DNA of 64,000 nucleotides from Meloidogyne chitwoodi. Its lineage: Eukaryota > Nematoda > Chromadorea > Rhabditida > Meloidogynidae. The stretch lies in NCBI GenBank assembly GCA_015183035.1, contig JACZZP010000013.1, positions 1,302,001-1,366,000 of the forward strand, given 5' to 3'. This document shows, in pieces, positions 1 to 14,276 of the stretch. The stretch's first letter is position 1. The number at the start of each line of letters is the position of its first letter. The position numbers and the translations under genes were made by a program. Under the pieces are notes generated by a model. The model was not told where the DNA came from, searched no databases, and saw only the letters and a list, made by a program, of their open reading frames with translations.

Positions 1-248
1 GTTTTTCTAACAGAATTTACAATAATTTGTAAATCTGCTCGAGGATGACGTTCAGAAAGAAAATAACCCAATTTTTCAGTTAAAGCATCATCATCTGGTA
101 ATCTCATACCAGCTGCTTCAATTATTATTTCTGCTTCAAGTTGATGTAATTTATCAACTGAAGAAGGCTTTTCTTGTTTAGGAGAGGATATATTATTATT
201 ATTATATTGTTGTTCTAATTTTATTGGAATATTTCTTTTATCAGACAT
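1..248 (-). CDS. unrecognised protein, N-terminal part only
   Basis: An open frame begins at the ATG at 248-246 and stays open to the window edge, giving 82 residues. It starts MSDKRNIPIKLEQQ, then a short Asn run and a Ser/Lys/Pro-rich linker. A more ordered stretch follows, rich in acidic and hydrophobic residues (LEAEIIIEAAGMRLPDDDAL), and continues into a likely helix. The composition fits real coding sequence, because it has far fewer Ile/Asn/Lys runs than random AT-rich frames. No known domain is recognised. The gene's C-terminal end lies outside the window. It shares its orientation with the ankyrin gene upstream, about 1.4 kb away. Being a real gene is fairly likely; its function is unknown. 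Confidence 0.6.
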   Translation of the reverse strand, partial: MSDKRNIPIKLEQQYNNNNISSPKQEKPSSVDKLHQLEAEIIIEAAGMRLPDDDALTEKLGYFLSERHPRADLQIIVNSVRK

Positions 249-1662
249 TTTTTTAGAAATTATTTTAATAAACTAGATTATTAAAATTGAAACACATTTT
301 TATGTTAAATTTGACAATTAAAGTAGAAATTTTAACAAAACCAAAAATTACTGGATTAACTAAACATTATTTAAAGGGAAAGGAATATTATTTAGTTTAA
401 AATCATTAGAAATACTAAAATAACTATTTATATATATTTTTAAATTTAGCTTAATCGGGAATCGATTTATTGGATTAAAACTTTTAAAAGTAAGAAAATA
501 TAAATTGATTTAATGTTGAGAGACAACAACAGTTAAATATGTCCTCTTCTCTCTATAAGAAACTTAAGAGGATAAATAGATAAAAATATTCTCTTCAGTA
601 ATATTCACCTAAAATATATATTCTTTTTTTTTATCTAAAGAGCCAATTGTTTCATTAAAATAAAAAATATATATATAATGGACATTATTAATTTATTTAT
701 TTACTTTCCCTAATTTAATTTTTAAAATTATTTTTATTTTTTTAACACAATAATACAAATACTATATTTAAACACAAAATATATTAACCAAACACAAAAT
801 AACAACAAAATTTAAAAATAAATTGAAAAGATATTTTTTAAGAAATATTTAAGTAAATATATTAAAAACTTAAAAATAAAGAGAAATATTAAGAGAATAA
901 ATTTTTTTTAATTATTTAAACAATTTTTTTTATATAAAAAGCCCAAAAGTGTATTTCAGAGCCCTTAACTATTTATTAAAGTAGACCTATTTTTATTATA
1001 TTATATTGGTCTAGGTATTAATTTAATATAAAGATGGTATTCTCAATTAAAATAAAAGAAATTTATTCTCTCATTTTTGAAAAATAACTAGTAATTAATA
1101 TATTTTGGGTAGTACTAATTAATTAATTTTGTGAGATTATTATTATTAACTTAAATTAAGAATTTAGAGAGAATTAAAAAAAAGAAATATTAATCTAATT
1201 TTAAGTATTTTTTAAAAATCTAATTTTATTATTGAGTGGCAAAACTAGGCATTTTAAATTTAAAAAAAATTAAATATATATTTTAAAAACTAATTTGATT
1301 GAATGAAGAAAAAAAAAAACTAAAAAAAAAAGAAAAGAGTACTTAATAATTATTAAAAATAAAAAAAGGAAAAAATAAAAGAAGGATATTAAATTGTTTT
1401 TTCTTAAATATTATTTTAAATTAAATAAGGGCTTTAATTAAGAGTATTTTAAATTTTGTCATTTATTTCCACGAGGACTTTTAATTTTTCTTTTAAAAAA
1501 TTAAAAAAAAACAATTTAATAATTACCTCCTTTTTTATATTAATCTAATTAAAATACTATTAAAAAAAAAATATTTAAGCAAAAATAATTTTAAAATTTG
1601 CCTGCCTTTCTCTACAAAAATATTATATAAATATTTCTCTACTTTAAGAGTTTTTCTAATTT
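249..1662. other. intergenic, AT-rich, no gene seen
   Basis: About 1.4 kb of AT-rich sequence separates the ankyrin stop codon from the start of the next minus-strand gene. It holds short homopolymer runs and no convincing exon, RNA gene or repeat array. It should contain the ankyrin 3' UTR and the promoter of the gene at 1-248. Confidence 0.6.
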
Positions 1663-4600
1663 TTAACCTTCATGACTGCTACTTTCTCTTTTTAGTTTTT
1701 CTTCTTCATTATCTTCATAACCATTACTTTTTTCACGATTAACATTATCATAAGTACTAATACCTAAATCACTTGTTTGTTGTTTTTGTTGCTGTTCTTT
1801 TATTTTATTTTCTTCTTTTTCTTCAAATGTAGAACTTTTTTCAATTTCAGTAAGAGGTACTTCTTCTTTTTCTTTTTGAAAATTAATTTGTTCTTCTTCA
1901 TAAATTTTAAATGGATCTTCTGTCTCTTGTGGTTTTTCTTCATGTATAACAACAGAAGAACCTTTAGATAAATTTTAATAAATTTAAAGAGAATAAATAA
2001 ATACTTAGATGTTATAAAATGTCAGCGAATATTTAAAATAAAAAATAAATCAAAAATGTTTATTTTGGTAAAATTTAAAGAATTAATTTCTAGAAAATTT
2101 TATGGTAATAATTGTTTCATTTTTGTTATAATTATTTTAGATAATTTTCTTTAAGAATTATATATTTGCTGACAAAATTAACAATTTATTTATAGAGAGA
2201 GGATATTAACGGACCTTCACTACTAGGCTGAGATTGAATACCTTCATTAAAACTTTTTTTCTCTTCTTCATCTTCTTCCACTACTTCTTCTATTAAAGGT
2301 TCTGATTCTTCTTCTTCTTCTTCAACTGGGGAAGAAGAAGATTGAAATTCTTTTGATTCTTTTTGTTCAATATTAATTGGAGGATGTCCTCTTAAATGTT
2401 CTGTAGTAATTAAAGTTGTAGTTTGAAAAGTAGTTTGTCCAATTGGATTCCCTTCTTTATCATATTCCATTAAATATTGTTCACCTCCATCTACAACCAT
2501 TGCCTTTCTACTTCTTTCTAAATAATCCATTGATTCATCATGTACATTTTCTTCATTTTCTGGCCCAGCATTAATTTTTGCTTCAGCCATTTCTTCCCAT
2601 TGGGTTTGTTCTTGTTCATTAAGTGGTTGGCCAAGTTTTTGTTTTTCAAGTTGTTCCATCTAGAACAAAGAGAATTTTTTTGAATGATTTTCTTCTCTTT
2701 TTAGTTATTAACCTGCTGGCCATCCCGAAAAATTTGAGTTGTGACACGTTCATCAACCACGGGTTCATTAATGTCCTCAGAGTGATGAACATGACGTTCA
2801 GTTCGAGTAACCACCGTTTCAACATCAATTTGTTGTTCAGGAGAAATTAAAGTAGTAGTAGTGGTAACAGGTTGTGAAGCTAAAAATTGAGAGACTTAAT
2901 TGATGTAGAAAATTTTTAATTAAAAAAATATAAAATTGAGAAAATTAAATAATTACACAGCAATATTATAGTGAAAATAAATTAATAAATACTCGAATAG
3001 ATTCTCTTAGGCTTTTCATTCCAATTTATTAATTAAATATTTTATTATATAAATATTCTTTTTCTAATAAATAAAGAGTGCCTCTCTATTAGAGTAATTT
3101 AAAAATTTGAGAAAAACAAACAAACAAACAGGGACAAATAACAACAAACAACATTTAACAAATAAAGAATAAATAAATTGTTAGAATAATTTAAATAATT
3201 TTTAATAATTATACTCCCACTTTTAGGGTAACTAAAAATTATATTTACCAAAATAAATATTCAAAAAATAAAAATTATTTTAGAGATTTGACTTTGGTTG
3301 AGATAAATGTTAAAATTAACAAATATTTTGAAAAAAAAGAATATACTATTTTGTACTAATCTACTTTATAATTATGTAGAATAAATAATCAAGTAAAAAA
3401 TTTAAATTTTTTATAAATAATAAGTAAAATTAATTAAATTAAAATAAAGTTATTTATTAAAAAAATTTAAAAAAAATTAAATTAAATATTATATTTAATA
3501 ATTAGAAAAACTAAAATAAAATAAATATTAATAAAATATATATCAACAAACATAAATATATTATATAAAAATACAAAAAACATTCCAAACATAAACACAA
3601 AATTATTTTTTATTAATTTTATAATAATAAAAAAAAATTGACTAACCAATAAAAGGTTTTGAAGCAATTTCTACAGTTGGAGTTATAATTTCCTCTGATA
3701 TTTTTATTGTTGCTTCTGGTTGTTGTGTTAATGACTTAGAAGATGTTGCTAAACTTGTTTTACTTGTAAAATCTTTTTTTAAATTTATAGGAGTTCCTGA
3801 AGAAATATTAATATCTGAATCAGCAGCAGCCATTAAATTATTATCTGAATCTGTCATACGAACACAAATATCATCACGGCCAATTTGTCTAAGTGCTTGA
3901 CGAAGATCTGATTCTGTTAAAAAGAAAGAAAAAGGGAATATATTTTTATTTATTGAATATTTTGGAAATTATTTTAATTGTCAAAATAATTTAATAAATC
4001 AGTGGACATTTAAAAAATAAGTTAAAATTAAAATAAGAAGAGAAAGAGAAGAATTGTTTTTTTAAAATAAAATATACAAACCATTGGCAGAAGTTCCTTT
4101 TAAAAAGACCCAAATTTTTAACATGTGAAGAGGTTCTTGCCCACTTCCAGAGGGAATTTCTCTTCGAATTTGTCGAATATCATCAGGATGAATTCCAAGT
4201 ACTCTTCCTAGTCTTGCCCAATCTGCCCCAATAGTTTTTGATACAAATTCAATTGGAATATTTGGATAAGTTTCTGCTACATTAACATTTAAAGCATCAG
4301 AATAACGTTTTGTAAGTGGAAGTTGTTGTTTTTTAAATGAATAATCATCATCTCCTCCTCCACCTTTTTGTTCAGATAATAAAAGTGAAGGTAAGGGACC
4401 TGTATAATCTGGCAACTTAAAAAAATAAAATATTAAATAAAATTTATAAAAAAACAAACAGTTATAGAAAGTAAACATATATGATGTTGAGGAGGTAAAG
4501 TACCAGTTCTATCTATTGGTTCTTTCATTACAGCAACTTTGCCAGAAGATGCAGCTTCTTGATCATCTTTTTGACGAACCTAAAAATTATATTTATTAAA

Positions 4601-7600
4601 AAAAAAGTATAATAAATATAAAATTGACAAAAGGTTCTTCTAATTTAATAAATTAAATAATTTATTTTTAAAAAATACCAAAGTCTTTTTATTTTTATCA
4701 AAATTAATTATTAATTATCAATAATACCTTAATATTAAAAGCAAGTCTATTTTCTTGAAAAGGTTGAAAGAAAATAGCCAATTGATCTTCTTTTTTAGTA
4801 ACTGGAGTTAAATTTCCAGCAAATTCTAACCATTGATGTTTTCCTTCTAAAACTTCAACATCTTTTGAAACAGCAATTCTTTGAAATCCTTCTTGTTTTT
4901 CTAATGTTTTTTCTTCTTTATCATCAGTCATACAAAACATTCTAAGTTGACCTTCTGTTGGAAATGAACGACGAGCAAATACAACAAAACGTGCCATAAA
5001 AGGAATTGAAATTGATTCATTATATATTTCTTGAGCCATTTTTGCGGCATCTCTTGGAGTCTTTTTTAAAGAAAGAAAATTAAATATTAATAATAATTTA
5101 TTTTATTAAATTTATTACTTGACAATCCATTAACCAAAAACGTGCAGAAACTGTTGTAGTGAATGAAATCTGATAAAAATATTAAATAAAAATTAATTAT
5201 TTAAAAATAAATTCTTAATTTTGTTTTTATTTATACCTCATCACCAGCAAATGTTAATTGTGTAGTTCCTGTAATATCCTCCCATTGGGCAGGAAATATT
5301 CCTCCCGTAATGCTACATAAAAGACGAAGTGTTGGTGGTTCATGTTGTGGTTGATCTTTTTGGTCTTTTCCAAGTTTTTCTTGTTGTTGATATTGTGTTA
5401 TCATACCTTTATTTGTTGATTGAGGTAAAGGAATACAAAGTGTAATTGGCTATAAATAAAATATTCCTTTTTAAGAAGAAAATAATTTACTTTATGAAAT
5501 TTTCTTCTTCTCGGTTCAACAGTGACAATTGGAGAAACAGCAACTCTATTCCCATGAAGTTTTGTAACTAATTCTTGAGGAACAGGTTGAGCTTGTAGAG
5601 ATACTTTTATTGTTTTTGTTAAAGAACCATCAGGAAATATTGCCTTTAAAATAATAATAAAATTATATTAAATTAATTAAATAAAACCTGAACATGAGGA
5701 ACAACAGAAGAAAGAATTACTCCTCCTTCTGGTCCAACACAGTGAACCTGAAAATTATTTTATTTAAAAAAGATTTATCACATAGAGGCTAAAAATTTTA
5801 TATTATATTTAGAAATAGTGCAATAAATAGAAGATATCCTTTATAATCTTAATTAGCTTATATTCTCTTGGTGACCTAAAAAAGTGTTCGCTTAAAAAGG
5901 GTGTAAATAGTTTATAGAGTAAAATTCTAGAGAATAAAGAGTAACTAATATTTATAAAAAAAAAACCCTCACTTCTTGTCTAACACGTGTAACAACAGCA
6001 AAATACATTGGAAAATCATTTGTTAAAATTCTAGTTATTCTTGATGTGTGTAATTCATCTAATTGCTGAAGTTCTTGAGCATCAAAAGATTCATTTAATA
6101 CTTCCTAAAAAATTAATTTAAAAAATAATTAAAAAAAAACCTGAACAGCATCCTCAGTTGCCTCCAATTGATGTTCTTTCCAAAACTTTCCATCATCTGA
6201 ACGAAGAATTACCTAACAAAATAAAATTTAAAAAAATTAAAAAAAATTATTTTTATTACAATTTCTCTTTCACGTCCACGTAAAGATGCAAAATGTGGAA
6301 CTTCAAGAATAACAGGTCCAAGAAATTTGGCACCTGCTGGGCCCATTTCCAAAATTCTGGAAGCTAAAGCTTCACCTTCACTCAAACGAAGTGGAGTTGC
6401 TAATTTTTCTTTTTTTAAATAACGACAAGTTATTCGAATCGGAGCTTCTGCTTTACGAGGGGGAATTATTACACGAACACCAGAATGGCGACAACCACGC
6501 ATTGCCCCACCACGAGCATCTACCATAAAAGAGATGAGAAAACTAAAAATTAAAAATAATTATTTAATAAATTATATTTAAAAAAAATAAGAAAAAAATA
6601 ACAGACAATAATAGATTTTTAAAAAAATAAATAAAACAATATAAAAATTTAAAAACACTCTTAAAACACAAAAATATGTACACAAACCACTATTAATATT
6701 TTTTCTCAATTTTTTAAAACCTACGTTTTCATGAATAATTTGCTAAAAATTTAAAAAAAAACTTTTTTTCAAAATATTTTAATTTTTTTTTTTTAATTAA
6801 ATTTTCTTTACCTAGGTTGTATTAATTCATTTCTATTGAAAGCAATATTATCATCATGACCATTTTCTAAAAAAGAAGGGTCTGGAAAGGCTGTAGAAAT
6901 TGGAACATTTTGTGCCCTTTTAATAATTGCTTCAAGGTCAGCATCACTTGTATCGAAAGGAGAAGTACTTTTACTTAACTGTTGTTCACCAGTATGAATT
7001 AAATGAACAACTGCAGAATCACGTAAACCCTTTTTTATTTAAAAAATTAAATTAATTTAAAAAAGAATATTTTATTAAATTTTCCATTAATTTTAAGGTA
7101 ATTTTAATTTTTAAATAAATATTCTAAATAAGAGAATATATAAACCTGTGTTATGGATTCATTAAAATCTCTAGCATGTTCAGCTGCAGCTACTTGATGA
7201 TCATCTGCTTCTTCTTCAGAATCAGAAAATATCCTAAGCAATTTTAATTTCATTTTCTTTTTCAAAAAATTTTTAAATTTATTTTTAAAATAAAAAAAGA
7301 AAAGAGAAATAGGGTCACAGTATATTTATATAAATTAACTAAAATATTTATTTATTTATTATAAAAAATGCGCAAAGAGATTAATAAAAAAAGGTAGCAA
7401 AGTATTGAGCGAGAATTAACGCCGCAACAACTTTTTTTGTTTTTTCTATTATTTTTTGCTATAGAAAAATGAAAAGAAAAAAAGAAGAGATTGATTAGGT
7501 GACGATAAAAGAAAAAATTTTAATTTTTATGTTTAAAAATAAATATTTATATATAAATTTAATAGCGGAGAAATTGGAAATTGTCACGTTTGAAGGAAGA

Positions 7601-10600
7601 AAAGAGGATATAAATACAAAAAATAGAGCTAAATTTTTTTTCTTAATTTAAAAGAATTCCTAGTTTTAAATTAAGATTTATTTTTTAATAAAAAATCTTA
7701 CGTTTCATTCATAGCTTCTGGATTTTGAGGTTTATAACGTTCATCAGTAATTGTTGTTGTTTCAGTAATTATCTTTTTTTAATAATTAATTAATTAAAAG
7801 TTCTCTTTAATTTTAAATATTTACCGTTGTCTCTGTTACAGTTTTTAATGTTTCAACAACAGAAACATAACCCAAACGTTGGGCAATTGAAAGAGGTGTT
7901 TGTCCAGACTATAGTTAAAAAATTATTAAAAATAAATAAAAATTTACAGAAGTTTTAATATTTGGAGATGCTCCATTTTCTAACAAATAACGAACAACAT
8001 GATTATGACCTTAAAAGATTTTAAAATAAAAAAAATTAAAATAAAAAAATAAAACCTTGTTGTGCTGCTTGATGTAAAGCTGTATAATTAGTTTTAGTTT
8101 CAGCATCAATAATAGCTCCATGTTCTACCAACCATTTAACCATTTCCATTTGTCCAAAATGACAAGCAACATGAAGAGGTGTATAACTTTAATTTTAGAA
8201 ATAAAAAATAATAATAATTGGATTAAATGTAAGAAAGGTGAGATAAATTAGAAAATAAAAAATGAATAAATATATCTATTTTTCATATATCAAAATATGT
8301 AAGAAAAAAGTTGATATAAACAGAGATAAAATAGAATTTAGGGAACAACTCTATTATATGAGAGAAGTTTAAAAATTATTTTTAGAATATTTTTAAATTT
8401 AAAATTACCCAGCATTAGTTTTAGCATTAACATCTGCTTCACATTGATAAAGTTGTTCAGCAACATTTACTCTATCTTCTTGTGCACATAAATGCATTGG
8501 AGTTAATCCATTTTTAGCTTTTGCATTTACCTAAATATTCTTTAAAAATAAAAATAAATAAATTTACTTGAGATCCTTTTTCAACTAATACTGCAACCAT
8601 TTGTATATGTCCTTCATCTGAAGCTAAATGTAAAGGAGTAAAACCAGCTCTACTTTCTGCATTTGGATCAGCACGATAAGCAAGTAAAGATTGAGCAATT
8701 TCCATCTTTTTTTAAATTAATAGAATATAAATTATATATTTTTAAATTAATAAAACATTTTTTAATAAATATAAAAAAGAAAAGTTTTAATCTTATGTTA
8801 AAATAATGTTATTTAATTTATTTTTATTATTATAAAAACCTGATTCTTTTTAGCAGCAATATGTAAAGGAGTATAACCATTCTTAGCACAAGCTTGTGCT
8901 CTTGCACCATCTTAAAATAATTAAAAATTAAATCTTAAAAAAATAAAAAAATATACGTTCAAGTAGCAATTGTGCAACCTTAAAAATTGAAAATAAATAA
9001 TATTATATTTTTAGTAAATAAAAAGATTTAATTTTGTGATAATTACAAAAATTGAATTAAATTTATTTTTTTTCAATAAAAATTTATTTATTTATTATTA
9101 TTTAACCTTTTCATTATTATAATGTGAAGCAACGTGTAATGGCGTAACCTAAATTTTTTTAATAAAAATTATTTAACAAATTAAAAAAAATATTTTTAAA
9201 AGTTTTATATATTCAATTGCGCTCAAACTGCTTGTAATGAAAAAAGTAAAAAAGAAAGAAAACGGCAACTAATAGCTTTTTTATTAAGGTTCCCAAGTTT
9301 TCTCATCCTAAATAATATTTCAACTCACTTGATTTTTTCCTTCAATATCTATAGGTGTTCCCTTTTCAAGTAAAAGTTTAACAACTCCATAATTTCCATA
9401 TTTAGCTGCCAAATGTAATGGTGAAAATCCTTTTTTAGTTAATAATTGTTTATTTGATTTTTTATCAAGCAAAAGTTGAACAACTTCTTCTTGACCTTCT
9501 TTTGCCTTTAAATTTTTTTTTAATTTTTTTAACAAAAATATTTTTAAAAATTTACTGCAATATGTAAAGGAGTATATTGATCTTTAGTAGCAGAATTTGG
9601 ATTAGCATGTGCATTTAAAAGGATAAGAGCAATATCAGAATTTCCAAGACGTGCTGGAAAAATTTTTTTATTTAAAAATAATAAAAGAAAAAATACAATA
9701 TTAACCAGTGATTGAGCTAACATTTTCTATTTTTCGTTTGGAAATATATCTCTCCAAAATTCTATAAATTTAATTAAAATATCTTTACCAGCAATATGTA
9801 AAGGTGTTTGTAATTCTCTTGCTTGTGCGTCTACATTTGCTTTATTACGTACAAGTACACGAACAATATCCTTAAATAATTAATAAATAAAATATTTAAT
9901 AATTATTTCCCTTACAGTTTGATTTGCTCTAGCAGCTAAATGTAATGGAGTTTCACCACGTACTGTTTCACAATCAACATTAGCACCCTTTAAAATATTT
10001 TTTTAAATTAAAATTTCAATTATATTTTACTTGTTGAATAAGAAAAATAACAATATTAATACATCCCATAAATGAAGCAACATGTAGAGGTGATAGGCCA
10101 GATTCCGTTGTAGCCCCAACACTTGCATGATATTTAAGTAAAAGTTCAACAACTTTAATTCTATTCTTTTTACAAGCAATATGAAGAGGAGTAAAACTTA
10201 AAACAAGTTTTTTAATTTAAATAATAAAAATATAATTAATTACCCATTAAGTGCTCTAGCATTTGGATCAGCTTGCCTATCCAAAAGAAGTTTTGCTACA
10301 TTAACATGTCCACAATGAGCAGCAACATGTAAAGGTGTTAAATAATCAACAGTAACTTCATCTACATTTGCTTTATGATAAAGAAGAATTCTAGCACAAT
10401 CAAACTAAATTTAAATTTTAAAAAAAAATATTGCAAAATTCTCCAATATCTACATATCATATATCTTTAATATATTTTTCTTAAAAATATTTTTAAATAT
10501 TATTTTTTATTTACATGATCTCCTTGTGCAGCCATATGTAAAGGTGCTAATCCATTTTTTGTTTTTGCAGCAATTGGAGCCCCTCTTTCAATCAAAATTT

Positions 10601-12171
10601 CAACAACACTATCATGCCCAGAACGAGCAGCACAATGTAATGGTGTTAATAAATCTCTTGTTCTACAATCAATAATAGCTCCTTTATCCAAAACTAATTC
10701 ACATAATTTAACTCTTCCCCATTTAGCAGAGACATGTAAAGGACTAGAAAAAAAATAAAAATATTTTTTTAATTAAAAAAAGAAAACCTTATATTATGTC
10801 TAGCTTGAAAATTAACATTTGCACCTTTTTCAATCAATAATTGGGCAATATCTTTAAAAAATATTATATTATTTAAACAATTTCTAATTTATTTTTATTC
10901 CTCAATCATTTTAACTTCAACAAATAGGATGGAATAAATGAGAGTTTAGCTGACAAATAAGTTTATGTACCTGCATTTCCATAATGAGCAGCAATATGCA
11001 AAGGTGTAAATCCACTTTTTGATGTTACCTATAAATTATTTTAATTAAAAAAATATTTATTTTTATTTACATTAGGATTTTGTTCATTTTGAAGAAGTAA
11101 AGAAGCAGCTCTAGTATCTTTTTTTTTAATAATAATAATAAAATAAAAATTAAAAAACCATCTTTTTTAGCTGCAATATGAAGTGCAGGAAGTTTTACTT
11201 TACTAGTATTATCATTTTCCTTTTAAATTAAATTAAAATTTTTAAATATTTTTTATTAAATTACCAAGAGGAGAGCAACTATTCGATCATGACCTTGTTG
11301 AAGAGCAACAGCTAAAGGTGTGAAACCGTCCTAAAAAAAATAAAAGTTATTGGACGGTTAGTCCAGTCACAATATTTTCCCAAAAAGAAATGGAAACCCA
11401 AATATCCTATAATAATAAAAATAAGGAGATTGGGACAATTTAGAAAAATAATTTAATAAAATTATTTTAGTAAAAAATATATTTATTTACTTCTGTAGCC
11501 AATGCTTGATTAGCACCATGTGCTAACAAATAACGAACAACAACTTCATGATTTTCTTGTGCAGACATATAAAGAGGTGTAAATCCTAAAATATTGTAAA
11601 ATATATATTTTTTAACATTTTTAAAAAAAGAAAACCATTTAATGATTGTGCATTAACATTAGCACCATGTTCAACCAAAATTGTAACAATTATATCTTGA
11701 CCTTAAAAAATAATTAATTTTTAATTATTAAAAATTAAATTTTACCAGCTAAAGAAGCTATATGTAATGCTGTATTTCCTTTTCTAGTACTTGCATCAAC
11801 AAAAGCTCCTCTTCTTAATAATTCTCTAACTACTTCATTATGTCCTTCTTTTGATGCCAAATGTAAAGCATTTAATCCATTAGAATTACAAGTATTAATA
11901 TCAACACCAGTACGAAGAAAATCAAGAACATGTTCTAAATTTCCTGCACGTGAAGAACGTAAAAACATTGCATTTTGATCATTTCGGATTGGCTAAGAAA
12001 TATTATTTTTTTTTAATTTAATATTTTTTGTAGTAAATATTTTTATGAATAATAATTTATTTTTCCTTTTTATTTAATAAATAATTTAATTATTTTTTAA
12101 ACCTTAGAAGGCTGTAGAGGTTGTTCGGTGGAAGTTTGTTCTTGTTCTCCTGATGCACTGTCAATAGTCAT
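1663..12171 (-). CDS. unc-44: ankyrin, UNC-44 ortholog (large spectrin-membrane adaptor)
   Basis: Ankyrins link membrane proteins to spectrin beneath the plasma membrane; in C. elegans UNC-44 organises axons. The gene starts at the ATG at 12171 ([10 protein letters not shown]; exon 12103-12171, next exon 11746-11992) and has many short exons. I read 24 consecutive ANK repeats (TPLHxAA motifs) between about 11990 and 7830, the canonical ankyrin number. Next come a ZU5 block with the signature [19 protein letters not shown] (6250-6530), a second ZU5-like block (5450-5750), a UPA region (about 4700-5410) and a death domain (4090-4480). A variable Ser/Thr/Glu-rich tail follows. The last exon (1666-1961) joins the exon ending at 2215 in phase 1 and stops at 1663-1665; reading through 2215 instead gives an early stop at 2186. 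All key domains are present and intact. Exact small-exon borders are inferred from GT-AG and phase. Confidence 0.95.
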
Positions 12172-14276
12172 TTTTAATCGATTTTCCTTTTTCTTTAATT
12201 TATATTATTTTCATCTCTAAAAAATTATATAAAATTTTTATCTACTTAATAAAAAAAATTTTTTAGAAATAATTTTAAATAAAGAAATTAGTAAATTTTT
12301 AAAAATAAATAATGTAATTTTAATTAAAAGGGACTGGAGATGCGCAGAGAATTATCGGTATAATATTCTACATATTTGGAAGAATCTTTATCAAATCTCT
12401 TTAAAAACTCCGTTATTTTGTAAAAAGTCTCAAATTAATTGAACAAGAATAATAAGAAATAATTATTTAATTTTTGTGAAATCTCCATCAATTTTGGTTA
12501 AACAAGAAAATAAATATTGTCAAAAAGGGGGATATGTACTATAAGGAATTTAAATGTGAAAAGTTCACATTTAAAAAAAATTCCCAAAGGAACTAATTAA
12601 ACATAAAAAAATTATTATATAATGATAATTAAAAAAATAAATAGAAATAAATTATTTTTAAAATATGTACATATAGTATAATAAATAAAATAAATAGTCT
12701 TGAAAATAAATAAATTAATCATTTTAACTAAAAAAACATAAATTAATGTTTTTATTTTTCTGTCATGAAAATAACAAGAAAATTGCTTATATTTTGGTGC
12801 ATTTCAAAATAAATTTATTGAATATATATTTGCAAGTGTATGTATGTAGAAAAGAATAAAATAACAAAAAAAAGAGAGGAGAAAATGAGTGAGAGATGCC
12901 TAAAATATATTGTGAGGGATATAAATAAGACTGGGCCAATATATTTATTTATGAGAAAGCATATCAAGGCCATTGGAAAAGAAATATTTTAAACAAATAA
13001 ATAATTGGGTAGATAGAGTCACAATTTTATTAAAATAATTGTTAAAAATTAAAAAAAGTTAAAAGATAATTAAAACCACACCCTTAAAAAGTTGTTCTGA
13101 AATTACTAAATATAGATGCTCTAAAAGGATTAACTAACCTTCTAAAAATTTCAAAATTCTTTTTTAATTATTAAATATTTTTGTAATTAAAATCAAATAT
13201 AAATATAAACTGATAATAAATTAATTTCTCTAATTTTCCTGCACACAAATAATCTCAATGCTATTTTAATAAAAATTCTCAAAAAATTAAAATATTTAAA
13301 ATTGTTTAGCCTAATATTTAGTAAAAAAAGAAGGATGAATAGTATATAATATACAAACAAAATAAAATTTTTCTCTTAAAAAGCATTGGTTTTTAGCTAT
13401 ATAACATTTTAAGCCCAAGATCGATTTTGTCCCCTTTAGCGCTTTTTCTCTTCTTTTTGCCTAGTAGCAAATAGTAATATTTTCTATAAAATATTTCTTT
13501 TATTTTTTTAGAATATTTTTAATACATATCTGCCCTTTTTATATATTATTTTTAGTATTTTTACGAGAATTTACTGCGGAAAGACTTTTCTACTACAATC
13601 GGTGCTCGCATTATAAACAATTGCTAATTTGAGAAAAGCTTAAAATTTATAAAAGAAAAAGATGCCCAAAAATATTGTTAAATGAAATGAAAAGGAATTT
13701 ATTTTATTATTTAAAAAGAAGAATGTATTTTTTAATTGAAAGCTAAAAATGGGCACAGCTGTAAACATAAATATATTTTTTAAATAATTATATAGGTATA
13801 TTTGTTTAAATCAAATAAAATATATACTAATTTTTATTTCTTTTTAATATAAATTCATGAAATTGACACGAAAAAATTACAATATTTTTTTTTAAATAAA
13901 ATATTTGTTATTTAAAATAATTAATTAAATTATATTTAAAGTAATGTGTAAGAAAAATTAATTAATTAATTAATTCTATTTTTAATATTTCACAAAAATT
14001 AATTTTTTAATTTTAAAAATTAAAACTTGTTTTTTATATTATTAATTAAAAAATGTCTGTAATTAATTTAAAAAGAAAATTAAGATTAAACTTTTTTTAT
14101 TTATTTATTTATTTAAAAATTAATTATATAATAATTATATTATTTAAAAAAATAAATAAAATAATTTATTAAAAAATAATAATATTTAAATTAAATATAA
14201 TTAAAAAAGACCCGTTTTAAAAATTATTTTCTGAGATATCACAAAACCGGCAAAATTATTCTCTCTAAAAATTAAA
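12172..14276. other. intergenic, likely ankyrin promoter region
   Basis: About 2.1 kb lies between the ankyrin start and the stop codon of the MAM-like gene; both genes are on the minus strand. The sequence is very AT-rich with poly-A/T and AATT runs. An acceptor-like TTTTTTAG sits about 55 bases upstream of the ankyrin ATG and suits spliced-leader addition. No exon, tRNA or repeat array was found. Confidence 0.5.
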
